From an uncultured Candidatus Saccharibacteria bacterium (lineage in GTDB: Bacteria > Patescibacteriota > Saccharimonadia > Saccharimonadales > Saccharimonadaceae), in the NCBI GenBank assembly GCA_946406665.1, contig CAMJLE010000003.1, positions 1-61,951 of the forward strand: a stretch of DNA of 61,951 bases, read 5' to 3'. The notes beneath the pieces are model-generated. The model was not told the DNA's origin, made no database searches, and saw only the letters and a list, made by a program, of their open reading frames with translations. This document shows positions 15,574 through 25,780 of this stretch, one piece after another. Each line of letters starts with the position of its first letter. The first letter of the stretch is position 1. The translations under genes and the position numbers were made by a program.

Positions 15574-17346
15574 GTGGAAGAAAAAGTAATACAGATTTCT
15601 GGCTCGATTACGGTAGACGAGCTAGCGAGTGCACTGGGTGTTTCGGTGACTCATTTGATTGGCGAGCTGTTCAAGAATGGCATTATGGCTACGATTAATC
15701 AGCGCCTCGATGCAGAGACGGCTCAGATTATGACCGAAGAGCTCGGTTTTAAGAATGTGCGCTTTGAGAAAAAAGAAAATTCCGCGAAAATTCCAGGTAT
15801 AAAACGCGAATTATCTAAAGATGCAAAGTTGCGCCCGCCGGTAGTTGCGGTGATGGGGCATGTCGATCATGGCAAAACGACTTTGCTTGATACTCTACTA
15901 AAGAAGAAAACCGTAGACGATGAAGCTGGCGGTATCACGCAGCATATCTCGGCTTACCAGATGGAGTACAAGGAGCGTAAGATTACATTTCTCGATACGC
16001 CAGGGCATGAGGCTTTTGCGGCAATTCGCCAACACGGCGCGATGCTAACTGATATCGTGGTAATTGTGGTGGCGGCCGACGATGGCGTGAAGCCGCAAAC
16101 GGCAGAAGCGATTAAGTTTGCCGAAGCAGCGAATGCGAAAATCATTGTGGCCATTAATAAGATTGATAAAGAAGGTGCGAATATTGATCGCACGAAGGCG
16201 CAATTGGCTACCGATTTTAATTTGAACCCAGAAGAATGGGGTGGCGATACGATTATGGTGCCAATTTCGGCGAAAACTGGCGAGAATGTCGAGAAATTGC
16301 TCGACATGATTCTCTTGACGGCTGATATTGATGAGTTGAGGGCCGATATCGAGATTCCAGCAGAGGGTTTAGTAATTGAGAGTCATATGGAAGTTGGAAA
16401 AGGCTCGGTGGTGAATCTTTTGGTTACTGGCGGCGAGCTGAAGACTGGCGAATTTATCGTTGCAGGCAAGACTTATGCTAAAGTACGCACGATGGTAGAC
16501 TGGAAGGGCAAGCCAAAGGGTAAGGCAACGCCTTCTACGCCTGTAATTGTGACTGGATTTAAAGAGTTGCCGAATTTTGGTGATAAGTTTGAAGAGGTGT
16601 CGGACGAGAAGACTGCACGCAAGATGGCGTTGCTTAATGCTCAGGCCGAGGCTAATGACAGCGCAAATACGAATGTGACAGCAACCGATATGTTACGCAT
16701 GATGAATGTGGCGGATAATACGAAGACCTTCAATGTGATCGTAAAGGGCGATGTGGCCGGTTCGGTGACTTCAGTAGTGGATTCTTTGCGTTTGATTGAT
16801 ACGCAGGGGGAAATCACTTTGAACATTGTTTCTACCGGCGTCGGTGCAATTTCTGAGAATGATATCTATATGGCATCTGGCGGGAAAACGGTAATTTATG
16901 GTTTTAACGTGACGGTGCCAAATGCGATTGCGAAGATGGCAGAGCGTAACGGTGTGCCGGTACGCGTCTTTAGGGTGATTTATGAGTTGCTTGACGATGC
17001 GAAACGCAATATGGAAGAAATGCTCGACGCAGAAGTGACAGAGACGGATACGGGTGAGCTGGAAGTTAAGGGCGTTTTCCGTACCGAGAAAACCGAAATT
17101 ATTACTGGCGGACAAGTACGAAAAGGTCGCGTTGCGCCAGGGATGTTGGGGAGAGCTTATCGCAAGAAAGATTTACTTGGCGAGTTTGAGGTTTCGAGTA
17201 CGCAAGAGGGGAAGGTCAATGTTCCATCATTGGCAGAAGGTGAGATCGGCGGCCTTTCGCTGAAGACTACGAAGAAGATTCAACTAGAAATTGGCGATAC
17301 GCTGAAATTCTTTGTCCGCGAGTACAAAAAGAAGAAGATTTTGTAG
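15574..17346 (+). CDS. infB: Translation initiation factor IF-2
   Basis: VMGHVDHGKTTLLD, ITQHISAY, DTPGHEAF, NKID. Confidence 0.96.
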   Translation: MEEKVIQISGSITVDELASALGVSVTHLIGELFKNGIMATINQRLDAETAQIMTEELGFKNVRFEKKENSAKIPGIKRELSKDAKLRPPVVAVMGHVDHGKTTLLDTLLKKKTVDDEAGGITQHISAYQMEYKERKITFLDTPGHEAFAAIRQHGAMLTDIVVIVVAADDGVKPQTAEAIKFAEAANAKIIVAINKIDKEGANIDRTKAQLATDFNLNPEEWGGDTIMVPISAKTGENVEKLLDMILLTADIDELRADIEIPAEGLVIESHMEVGKGSVVNLLVTGGELKTGEFIVAGKTYAKVRTMVDWKGKPKGKATPSTPVIVTGFKELPNFGDKFEEVSDEKTARKMALLNAQAEANDSANTNVTATDMLRMMNVADNTKTFNVIVKGDVAGSVTSVVDSLRLIDTQGEITLNIVSTGVGAISENDIYMASGGKTVIYGFNVTVPNAIAKMAERNGVPVRVFRVIYELLDDAKRNMEEMLDAEVTETDTGELEVKGVFRTEKTEIITGGQVRKGRVAPGMLGRAYRKKDLLGEFEVSSTQEGKVNVPSLAEGEIGGLSLKTTKKIQLEIGDTLKFFVREYKKKKIL

Positions 17347-17414
17347 TAATATAAAAATATAAGCGTTTTATGCATGCTTTATGATAAAATGGTGGTAAAT
17401 AGGAGAGTAAAGTA

Positions 17415-17834
17415 ATGTTTAAATTTGACGACAATTTTCTAAATAGTGTCGGGTTGGCGGAATTGCCAGAGACGCAAAAAGCGGCTTTCTTAGAGTATGC
17501 TCAAGATCAATTAGAGGTAAGAATCGGTGACACGATGAGCGAAAAATTGACCGATACGCAGCTTGATGAATTTGAACACATTATCGACAACGACTCTCAG
17601 ACGATTAACAACTTACTGAATAGCTATGGCGACTATCGCAATGATGGTACTTATTTGACATTGAAGAACAATACGGGATTACAGGATGGCGATTCCTCAT
17701 TAATTGCAGATTACGTTACGGCAAAGTGGCTGGATGCAAATTGTCCGGAATATCAGCAGATTATAAAAGATTGCTTAGAAAAGCTAAAAAGTGAGATCGC
17801 AGAGCAGAAGGATGCGATTTTAGCTGCCGAATAG
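17415..17834 (+). CDS. DUF5663-like protein
   Basis: FLNSVGLAELPETQKAAFLEYAQDQLEVRIG...LTDTQLDEFEHII. Confidence 0.6.
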   Translation: MFKFDDNFLNSVGLAELPETQKAAFLEYAQDQLEVRIGDTMSEKLTDTQLDEFEHIIDNDSQTINNLLNSYGDYRNDGTYLTLKNNTGLQDGDSSLIADYVTAKWLDANCPEYQQIIKDCLEKLKSEIAEQKDAILAAE

Positions 17835-17849
17835 GGCTTCCGAAATAGA

Positions 17850-17882
17850 AAAATCCCCCTTCTCGTAAGAGAGGGGATTTTT
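17850..17882. terminator. Terminator between convergent genes
   Basis: AAAAATCCCCC...GAGGGGATTTTT. Confidence 0.85.
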
Positions 17883-18768
17883 AATGGGAATGGCCGTTTA
17901 GGAAGCTATGGATATCCATTTCTTTGGAGTTCTCGGGGATGAGGCGATCTATGACGAGATATTTTTCGTCGGCGCAGAGCAGGTCTAGTTCTGAGGAGGG
18001 TTGTCCGGCGACGTGTGCTTGCGTAATGGTGCAAGGAATATTTAGCAGAGTGGTCTTAGACTTTGGGAAACCAGCATAAGCGCGAACCTCGTTGTAGAGC
18101 GTCTGGGCGGCTTTTTCGGCCGGTTTTAGTAGACTAAGGTCTTTATCGAGTTTTGACGTAAAAGTGGCTTCTGCGTCGTTCTGTGAGGTCTCAGGGGCAT
18201 TTTTTGCGGCGACTCCAGGAATTACGTCTAAAAGTAACTTTGCACCCAATGCTGCAAGCTCTTCGTAGAGGGATTGCTTGGTTGTTTCTGGGGTTATTTT
18301 TACGGTTTTTTGCGCAAGAATATTGCCGGCATCCATTTCTTTGGCGAGGCGCATGATCGAAACGCCTGTTTCGGCGTCGCCGTTTAGGAGCGCGCTTTCA
18401 ATCGGGGTAGTGCCGCGATATTTAGGTAGGAGAGAGGGGTGAATGTTTAGGATGCCGCAAGGAATAGCATTAATGGCGGATTCGGGTACAAGTTTGCCGA
18501 AGGCGGCGAGGATGCCAAGGTCTGGTTTAAATTCTCTGATGATTGGTAATAGTTCGGAAGCTTTTTGGACTTGGCGAATTTCGATGCCGTTTTTTTCGGC
18601 TTCGATAGCAATTGGAAAAGGCTTGCGTACGTGCACTTTGGGCAGGACAAGAGCGCAAATCTCAATATTTTTGGCAGTTAGGAGGGCATTGAAAATTGGC
18701 GTTTTAGCATTAATGCCTTGCGCGAGTTGTTCGTTGCCGAAAAATAGAATTTTAGTTTTCTTCGCCAT
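17881..18768 (-). CDS. fmt: Methionyl-tRNA formyltransferase
   Basis: FGNEQLAQ, ILNIHPSLLPKYRGTTPIESALLNGD, MDAGNIL; start at MAKKTK. Confidence 0.92.
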   Translation of the reverse strand: MAKKTKILFFGNEQLAQGINAKTPIFNALLTAKNIEICALVLPKVHVRKPFPIAIEAEKNGIEIRQVQKASELLPIIREFKPDLGILAAFGKLVPESAINAIPCGILNIHPSLLPKYRGTTPIESALLNGDAETGVSIMRLAKEMDAGNILAQKTVKITPETTKQSLYEELAALGAKLLLDVIPGVAAKNAPETSQNDAEATFTSKLDKDLSLLKPAEKAAQTLYNEVRAYAGFPKSKTTLLNIPCTITQAHVAGQPSSELDLLCADEKYLVIDRLIPENSKEMDIHSFLNGHSH

Positions 18769-19345
18769 CCGGATAGAGGTCCTTATTGTTCTTGATATAA
18801 GTATCGTAATCAAGAGGTTCGAGATCGCCTTGGTCGTTCAATTTATAGAATGCGTCTTTTTGGCCTTTTATGTGATCGATGAAAAGAATTCCGTTGAGAT
18901 GGTCGATTTCGTGCATAAGAGTGCGAGCGAGGAAGTCGCTTGCCTTAAGTCGAACTTCGGTGCCATCTTCGAGTTGCGCCTTGATGCGGACTTTAGCGGG
19001 GCGGGGTACTTTGCCATAAATAGTCGGAACAGAAAGACACCCCTCGTAGTCGTATTGTGTTTTTCCTTCAGTCTTTATTACTTCGGGATTAAGAAGGGGG
19101 ATGAAAGTGGCGTTGTCTTTGTTGCTCATGTCTTCGCGAACGACGATAATGCGCTTATTGTAACCGAGTTGAGGCGCCGCCATAGCGGTCGTTAGCTCGA
19201 ATTCATGCTTATTCTCCCAGTCGATGCAGGATTTAATCATCTCTTTGATGATTTGTTCTACTTCGGGGTCGCGCGCTTTGACTTTGACGGACTTTTTGCG
19301 TAAACGTGGGTCCGGCGTGACGATAACTTCCTTTGCTTTAGCCAT
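18752..19345 (-). CDS. def: Peptide deformylase
   Basis: AAPQLGYNKRI, EGCLSVP, LMHEIDHLNGILF. Confidence 0.95.
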   Translation of the reverse strand: MAKAKEVIVTPDPRLRKKSVKVKARDPEVEQIIKEMIKSCIDWENKHEFELTTAMAAPQLGYNKRIIVVREDMSNKDNATFIPLLNPEVIKTEGKTQYDYEGCLSVPTIYGKVPRPAKVRIKAQLEDGTEVRLKASDFLARTLMHEIDHLNGILFIDHIKGQKDAFYKLNDQGDLEPLDYDTYIKNNKDLYPDGEEN

Positions 19346-19491
19346 TTGTTGTTCCTTTACTAAGGGTAAATTTTAACATGGTAACGGCTTTCTGGCGAGC
19401 ATAAGCGTTTGGTGCCAGATGGCGCAGGTGGTATAATTGGGTTAGTTTCTGACAGAAAAGTCATTTATTTTTTTGAAAGGGGGCATGCGGT

Positions 19492-20205
19492 ATGTTTACT
19501 AAGGATGTTTCGGTTAAAAATGTTGTCGGTGTATCGGCGAGGTGCATGGGCGAGCAATTGTGGGATGCCAAAAAAGGAGATTGGCATCCTGGTCGAGTTA
19601 ACATCCAGGTGACCGTGATAAAACGGGCGCAAGGAAAGCAGGGTTCTGGTGGCGAAGGAAAGCGGCGAAGACGGTGGCATTTTCGTCGATCGAAGCATGA
19701 CCGGCAGTATGAGCGAGTGCTGAAGCTATTGGGGCTTAAGGATGATGACCCTAGATATGGGGTAGAATATCTCTTTGGAGACAGCAACATCATCTGCTTA
19801 CCGAGCAATCGGCTAGTTAATACATACACGTTGATTGCAATGATGCAGTCGTGGGTATGTAACTGTCTGGGCGAAGACTACGAAGGCCATCTTCCGCCGG
19901 TAGCATACAACGATGTTGATGAGAGGAGCATTCAGGAGGGCTTCAGGAGCATTTATGGTTGCTCACCAGAAGAGAGTGGCTATTCTCCGAGGGCTGGATC
20001 GGTTGTCGTTGAGCTGTCGTGCAGAGATGCCGAGTTCGTAGTGCAAGTCAATGTGACTTGCTTGAGTACGCTTGGAGCGGAGCAGGATATGCAGATTGCA
20101 ATAAGTAGCATGGAGACCATTGTGGCAGAAATAAGAAACAGATTGAGGGGTGAGTGTAAATTAGTGCTGAGTGGATCATATCCGCCCACGAAATTTGGGG
20201 ATTAA
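19492..20205 (+). CDS. Hypothetical protein, 237 aa
   Basis: ORF with GGGGG SD; no recognised family. Confidence 0.6.
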   Translation: MFTKDVSVKNVVGVSARCMGEQLWDAKKGDWHPGRVNIQVTVIKRAQGKQGSGGEGKRRRRWHFRRSKHDRQYERVLKLLGLKDDDPRYGVEYLFGDSNIICLPSNRLVNTYTLIAMMQSWVCNCLGEDYEGHLPPVAYNDVDERSIQEGFRSIYGCSPEESGYSPRAGSVVVELSCRDAEFVVQVNVTCLSTLGAEQDMQIAISSMETIVAEIRNRLRGECKLVLSGSYPPTKFGD

Positions 20206-20216
20206 CTCCCCATTTT

Positions 20217-22157
20217 TTAAAGGAGAGAAATTGGGTCGAAGTCGTAATGAAGATAGGGGTTTTTGTCGAGCGAATCGAAGATGGTCAACAGGTCTTTTCT
20301 GGATTTGGCCTTGATAATTATTTGCCAGGTATAGCCAGTATTGCTACGTTCGTGGAAGGCTGGCATGGGTGGGGAAATTGAGACTTGCGAGAGTTTGGTC
20401 TGGCGGGCATATTGTATAATTTTTTTGTTCAGCTTTTGAACATTCAAAATGGCGCCACGTTCGGTTTTGTATGTGAGTGATAATTTGAGCAAAAAACTGT
20501 ACGGGGGGAGGGTGCTTTGTTTGCGACGTTGTAATAAATAATTATAGAAATTTGAATAGTCGGAATGAGCGGCGTAAGAGATTATGGGGTGGTCTGGCTG
20601 GAAGCTCTGAATAAATATTTGGCTGTTTTGGTGCCCGCGGTTAGCGCGGCCGATAACCTGGTTTATTAATTGATATGTTCGTTCTTCCGACGAGTAGTCT
20701 GGCAGGCTAAGTCCAGAGTCTGCCTGGACGATACCGAGCGTGCTGATTTTGGGGAAATCAAATCCTTTGGCGATCATTTGGGTGCCTACGATGATGTCGT
20801 AGTTTCCGGCATAAACTTGGTTGTAGATTTTATGTAGCTGACGATCGGAATCGGTATCGGCGTCAAAGCGGATGATGTTGGCGCTAGGGAAGAGTCTGCC
20901 AAGCTCCTCTTCGAGAAGTTTAGTGCCGAATCCCTTGTGATGAATGGTGGCGTTCTGGCAGTCTGGGCATGCGGTGGGGACTGGGTAATTGCGGCCGCAG
21001 ACGTGGCAGCGCATTTGGTATTTGTCGGCATGTAAGACTAGGGGCAAGAGGCAGTTTTCGCAGAGTGCCTGCCAGCCGCATTGGTCACAAATAGTAAGAG
21101 GCGCAGTGCCGCGACGGTTATGGAAGATGAGCGATTGCGTACGCTGATTGAGACTAGCCTGAATCGAATTGATGAGTTGATTGCTTAGTAAACGGCTACG
21201 CGTGAATTCAGAGCGATTTTTGAGGTCGACGATGGATATCTTTGCGCTATTAGTATTTTTTATAGCTAATTCGTTCAGCTCAACGATGGCATTATGCTGT
21301 TTGCAGAGGTAATAATCTGCCACTAGAGGGGTGGCGGAGCCGAGAACGGTCTTAGCCATAATAGTGGCGAGGCGAAGTGCGGAGTATTTGGGGTTTTGAT
21401 CTTGGTGATAGGCTGGTTCGTGAGCTTCGTCGATGACGATGAGGCCGAGATTGCGCACGGGCGCAAAGAGGGCAGAACGGGGGCCAATGACGACTTGCGG
21501 CGCATTAGACTGAAGGGATTTTTGCCAAAGATGGTGGCGGACGGCTTCGGTTTGGGCGGAATGTAGCAGAATGACGTTAGCGAAATGTGTTTGAAAATTG
21601 CGCACTAGCTGGGAGGTTAAGGCTATTTCGGGGACTAATATGATAATCGATTGGTTATTTGCGAGTGTTTGTTTTGCTAGTTCGATATAGATGTTTGTTT
21701 TGCCGGAGCCGGTGATACCGTGCAATAAGACGGTATTCGAGGTACAATTGTTGATTTCTTTGATGGCGCGTTTTTGGGCGGGGCTGAGTGGATTGTCTGG
21801 CTGGGTGGCCGTCTCGCGATTAACGGTGGATTCCTTGATTGGGCGGCGCTTTTTTGCGATGCCGCGAGGCAGGATGGCTTGGACGACTGCGGACAGTGGG
21901 CAGCGATAATAGTCGTTGAGCCAAAAGAGGGCTTTGATTAGATGATTGGGGAGTGGTTCTGGATAGATTATGCGAAGGATTTCTTTGGTCTCGAATTCCG
22001 GTTTACTGGTTTTTGCGGAAACTATGCCTACGGTGGTATTTTTGCCGAGTGAAATCTCGACTATTTGGCCGATTTTAAGCGGGGCGGACGAGGAATAAGT
22101 TAAAGTGTTGTCGGTCGAATGAAAGGTTTTAGCGGGCGCAATCAGATAGTAGTTCAT
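20217..22157 (-). CDS. priA: Primosomal protein N' (replication restart helicase)
   Basis: LLHGITGSGKTNIY, DEAHEPAY, zinc-binding CDQCGWQALCENC...CHVCGRNYPVPTACPDC, QMIAKGFDFP, GRANRG. Confidence 0.95.
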   Translation of the reverse strand: MNYYLIAPAKTFHSTDNTLTYSSSAPLKIGQIVEISLGKNTTVGIVSAKTSKPEFETKEILRIIYPEPLPNHLIKALFWLNDYYRCPLSAVVQAILPRGIAKKRRPIKESTVNRETATQPDNPLSPAQKRAIKEINNCTSNTVLLHGITGSGKTNIYIELAKQTLANNQSIIILVPEIALTSQLVRNFQTHFANVILLHSAQTEAVRHHLWQKSLQSNAPQVVIGPRSALFAPVRNLGLIVIDEAHEPAYHQDQNPKYSALRLATIMAKTVLGSATPLVADYYLCKQHNAIVELNELAIKNTNSAKISIVDLKNRSEFTRSRLLSNQLINSIQASLNQRTQSLIFHNRRGTAPLTICDQCGWQALCENCLLPLVLHADKYQMRCHVCGRNYPVPTACPDCQNATIHHKGFGTKLLEEELGRLFPSANIIRFDADTDSDRQLHKIYNQVYAGNYDIIVGTQMIAKGFDFPKISTLGIVQADSGLSLPDYSSEERTYQLINQVIGRANRGHQNSQIFIQSFQPDHPIISYAAHSDYSNFYNYLLQRRKQSTLPPYSFLLKLSLTYKTERGAILNVQKLNKKIIQYARQTKLSQVSISPPMPAFHERSNTGYTWQIIIKAKSRKDLLTIFDSLDKNPYLHYDFDPISLL

Positions 22158-22247
22158 AGGATGATTTTAGCACGGTGCAAAAATGCATTTGATGATGTTG
22201 TGATTTTTACAAAAAATCAGTAGAATAATGCTTAGTAAGGAGGTCAA

Positions 22248-22550
22248 GTGTTAGACGTTTTCGTAACGAGTCGGGTGAGACGTAAGATTATTGTGGTTTT
22301 TGCTAAGTATCCAGATTTTAAGACGCACGTACGTGGCTTGTCGAAATTGATAAAAGAAGACCCGGGCAATATCCAGCGTGAATTGCGCCGTTTGGCAAAA
22401 GGTGGTTTTTTGATTGTGACGAAAAAGGGTAACACTAGCATTTATCAGACGAATAAACAATTCCCGATATTGAAAGAGCTGCAAAGCATCGTTATAAAAA
22501 GTCAGCAACTAGACGACGCCAAGAAAACGCCGAGCAAGATTATCGGATGA
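22248..22550 (+). CDS. Winged-helix (ArsR-like) DNA-binding protein
   Basis: VRGLSKLIKEDPGNIQRELRRLAKGGFLIVTKKGNTSIYQTNKQFPI; GTG start with AAGGAGG. Confidence 0.75.
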   Translation: MLDVFVTSRVRRKIIVVFAKYPDFKTHVRGLSKLIKEDPGNIQRELRRLAKGGFLIVTKKGNTSIYQTNKQFPILKELQSIVIKSQQLDDAKKTPSKIIG

Positions 22551-24160
22551 CGGCATTATTTGAGAAATTACTGCGGCAGCGTGGGCTGAGCAAGGAGTTT
22601 TTGTATCCTCGATACGAGGCGCTTTTTGATCCGTATTTGCTTGAGGACATGAAGGAGGCAGTGTCGCGTATTAAGAGGGCACGCGATGATGGCGAGAAGA
22701 TTGTGATATATGGTGACTATGATGCAGACGGGGTGACGTCTAGCGCTTTGCTTTTTGATGCGCTTAGGCAATATGGATGTAAGAAGGTGGAGATAATATT
22801 GCCAAACCGTTTCGTGGATGGGTATGGCTTGAATATGCCTGCGGTGGACGAGATTGCGAAACGGGGCGCGAAGCTGGTGATTACAGTGGATTGCGGTTCG
22901 GGTTCCGGAGAAGTGATTGAAGAGCTAAAAAATCGCGGTATCGATACGATAGTGACTGACCATCATGAGATACCGCATGTGCCCGGTGGGGCTGTGGCGG
23001 TAGTAAATCCGAAGCGAGGTGGCGAGTTGGGCCGACGCATGGCGGGTGTAGGGGTGGCCTTTGCGTTGGCGCGTGCTCTGAATATGGACATGAATGGCGG
23101 TGAGTGCGATGGGCAAGAAAAATGGCTCCTGGATTTGGTGGTAATCGGGACAATTTGCGATTCAATGGAGCTACGGGAAGAGAATCGAATATTATCCTAT
23201 TATGGAATGAAAGTATTAGGCAAGACGCGACGTCTGGGACTAAAGGAGCTAGCGCGAGTGGCGGGTGTGGATCTCGGAAAGTTAAACGCGCATGCGATTG
23301 GTTTTCAGATAGGGCCCCGCATTAATGCGGCAGGACGAATGAAAAGTGCGGACTTGGCTCTAGATTTGGTGATGGCGAAGAGTCGAGCGAAGGCTTTTGC
23401 GTTGGCTGAGGAATTAGATGAGCTGAATGGTGAACGGCGGAAGGCTCAGGATGCAGCTATAGAAGAAATAGAGGTAGCGGATGGGGATGCTGTAATCGTG
23501 GCGAAAGGCGAATGGCATGAGGGGATTTTGGGGATAATTGCTGGTCGTTTGGTAGAGATATATCGGAAACCTGCTTTTGCGCTGACGGAACTTGATGATG
23601 GGCGCCTAAAGGGGTCGGGGCGAAGTTTTGGCGAGTTTTCGCTAGCGGACGCTCTGGAGGCTTGCGGTGATGGATTACTATTGAGTGGAGGAGGGCATGC
23701 AGGAGCGTGCGGTGTAACGCTAGAAAAGAAGAATTATGTGGCGTTTAAAAAGGCGATGAATCGGTGTTATAAGGAGCTAAAGTTGCGTAATCAAGAGCGC
23801 TATCTGAAGAAAGAGAGCGATTTAAGGGTAGACGACTTATCTGGGATTAGTGAGGAATTGTTTGAAGAGATTTGCTTATTAGAGCCGTTCGGGGAGGGCA
23901 ACGGGGAGCCGGTGTTTGAATTTAATGGTCTGCTGAGTGGCAAGAAAATATTGAGAGACAAGCATCTAGCTTTGATAGTGCGGGACGATAATGGGAAAAA
24001 TATGAAATTAGTGGCTTTTTATGCGCCCGAGGAATGGAAGGCAGTGGAAGCTGGTGAGCGGGTGCGGTTGCAGTTCACTTTGGCGAAGAATGAATGGCGC
24101 AACAATATCTCGATAGAGGGGAATGTATTATCTCTTGAAAGATTGGGTAGGATATGCTAA
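22547..24160 (+). CDS. recJ: Single-stranded-DNA-specific exonuclease RecJ
   Basis: VIYGDYDADGVTSSALL, TVDCGSG, TDHHEIP, GGHAGACGVTL. Confidence 0.94.
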   Translation: MTALFEKLLRQRGLSKEFLYPRYEALFDPYLLEDMKEAVSRIKRARDDGEKIVIYGDYDADGVTSSALLFDALRQYGCKKVEIILPNRFVDGYGLNMPAVDEIAKRGAKLVITVDCGSGSGEVIEELKNRGIDTIVTDHHEIPHVPGGAVAVVNPKRGGELGRRMAGVGVAFALARALNMDMNGGECDGQEKWLLDLVVIGTICDSMELREENRILSYYGMKVLGKTRRLGLKELARVAGVDLGKLNAHAIGFQIGPRINAAGRMKSADLALDLVMAKSRAKAFALAEELDELNGERRKAQDAAIEEIEVADGDAVIVAKGEWHEGILGIIAGRLVEIYRKPAFALTELDDGRLKGSGRSFGEFSLADALEACGDGLLLSGGGHAGACGVTLEKKNYVAFKKAMNRCYKELKLRNQERYLKKESDLRVDDLSGISEELFEEICLLEPFGEGNGEPVFEFNGLLSGKKILRDKHLALIVRDDNGKNMKLVAFYAPEEWKAVEAGERVRLQFTLAKNEWRNNISIEGNVLSLERLGRIC

Positions 24161-24163
24161 AAT
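24135..24163 (+). promoter_or_regulatory. rpsU promoter embedded in recJ 3' end
   Basis: TTGAAA-17-TAAAAT, 10 nt before ATG 24174. Confidence 0.8.
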
Positions 24164-24173
24164 TAGCGGCAGT

Positions 24174-24392
24174 ATGGCAATAAAAGTTAGCAGAAAAGAC
24201 CAGAGTGAGGCCAACGAGAATATTATTCGTCGCTTCAACCGCAAGGTTCTACAGAGTGGCGTTATGGCAACTGCAAAGGAAGGCATGCGTTTCTCGAAGC
24301 CAATCTCGAAGCGCGAGCGCCGTTTGAAGGCGATTTTGCGCGACAAGCGTAAGGCGGAAAAAGCCGAACGAATGAAGTTGGGTCTTAAATAG
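24174..24392 (+). CDS. rpsU: 30S ribosomal protein S21
   Basis: NIIRRFNRKVLQSGVMATAKEGMRFSKPISKRERR basic S21 pattern. Confidence 0.82.
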   Translation: MAIKVSRKDQSEANENIIRRFNRKVLQSGVMATAKEGMRFSKPISKRERRLKAILRDKRKAEKAERMKLGLK

Positions 24393-24393
24393 G

Positions 24394-24422
24394 AAATACC
24401 CCCTTAGGATGGGGTATTTTTT
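24394..24422 (+). terminator. rpsU terminator
   Basis: AAATACCCC...GGGGTATTTTTT. Confidence 0.8.
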
Positions 24423-24446
24423 ACGAAAAGAAAAAAGGAGCATGAA

Positions 24447-25013
24447 ATGATTGTTTTATTTGGATTAGCTGGTAGTGGAAAAAGTCTTCAGGGGGAGACT
24501 CTGGCGAATAAATATGGTTGGCGCTGGATGTCTATTGGGCAGCTACTACGCGATTTGAATGATCCAGAGATTACGGCGATTCAAAATCGGGGTGAATTGG
24601 TTCCGGATGAACTAGTGGTGAACTTGATGCATGGCGAGATGATGAAAGAGGTCGAAGCGGGGAGGAATGCGATATTGGATGGCTATCCGCGCGACCAATG
24701 GCAGGCGGATTGGATTGTAGATCATGGAGATAACAAGTATATTGACGGAGCTATCATTTTTGATGTGAGTCGTGACGAGTTGTGGCATCGTTTGGAATTG
24801 CGTGGCCGATCCGATGATACGCGCGAAGCAATAGAGAAGCGCTGGGCGATAGTTGAGCAAAATATTTATACAATGGTTGAGAGATTAGAGGGGGCGGGCG
24901 TAAAGATTGCGCATATTGACGGTGAAGGTGCGATTGAGGAAATAACGAAGAGAATCGAGAAAGTTCTAGGCGAGTGGAACATAATCGATATCCAGTCGAA
25001 GCAGGGAGAATAG
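24447..25013 (+). CDS. Adenylate-kinase-like nucleoside monophosphate kinase
   Basis: MIVLFGLAGSGKSLQGE P-loop, LDGYPRDQWQADW. Confidence 0.82.
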   Translation: MIVLFGLAGSGKSLQGETLANKYGWRWMSIGQLLRDLNDPEITAIQNRGELVPDELVVNLMHGEMMKEVEAGRNAILDGYPRDQWQADWIVDHGDNKYIDGAIIFDVSRDELWHRLELRGRSDDTREAIEKRWAIVEQNIYTMVERLEGAGVKIAHIDGEGAIEEITKRIEKVLGEWNIIDIQSKQGE

Positions 25014-25760
25014 ATGGACCAGAAAAAAATTGATGCAATGCGGGCGGGGGGTAAAATTATGGCGAAGATTTTCGCTGAACTAAAGGAGTATACCCAGCCC
25101 GGTATGACCGGAAAAGAAATTGACGCATGGGTGGCGAAAAAAATTAAAGATTATGGTTGCGGAATTGCATACTATGAGCCAGAAGTTAATTTTCCTGGGT
25201 CAATTTGTATTTCAGTCAATGACGAGCTGATTCACGGCATTCCGAAAGATGATGAATTAGAGATTGGTGACAAAGTTAGCTACGATTTAGTAATAAAATA
25301 TAATGGTTACTATGTGGATTCGGCTTTTACGATGATTGTAGGAGGAAAGCCGACGGCAGCGCAAAAGCATCTTTTGAGCTTTACGGAATCGGCTCTGTAT
25401 GAGGGGATAGAAAGAGTGAAGCCGGGCGCAAAGCTGGGGGATATTGGATATGCAGTCGAAAAACAGCTTGAAAAAGGCAAGTTGGGGGTTATTCGGAATT
25501 ATGTGGGACATGGGATTGGTGCTAGCATGCATATGCCACCGGAGGTGCCAAACTATGGCAAACGTGGTCATGGTTATGAATTGCAGGTAGGAGATACGAT
25601 TTGCATTGAGCCGATGTCTAGCCTGGGGAAGCCGGACAATATTGTCGTCGAGGGCGATGATGGCTGGACTGTTTGCTTGAAAGACGGATCTTTGGGGTGC
25701 CATTTTGAGCACACGATACTCGTGACCGAGGATGGTTACGAAATTTTAACCCAGTTATAG
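25014..25760 (+). CDS. map: Methionine aminopeptidase, type I
   Basis: ICISVNDELIHGIP, DSAFTMIVG, YVGHGIGASMHMPPEVPNYG, EPMSSLG. Confidence 0.94.
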   Translation: MDQKKIDAMRAGGKIMAKIFAELKEYTQPGMTGKEIDAWVAKKIKDYGCGIAYYEPEVNFPGSICISVNDELIHGIPKDDELEIGDKVSYDLVIKYNGYYVDSAFTMIVGGKPTAAQKHLLSFTESALYEGIERVKPGAKLGDIGYAVEKQLEKGKLGVIRNYVGHGIGASMHMPPEVPNYGKRGHGYELQVGDTICIEPMSSLGKPDNIVVEGDDGWTVCLKDGSLGCHFEHTILVTEDGYEILTQL

Positions 25761-25780
25761 GGATATGCTACAATAAGCTT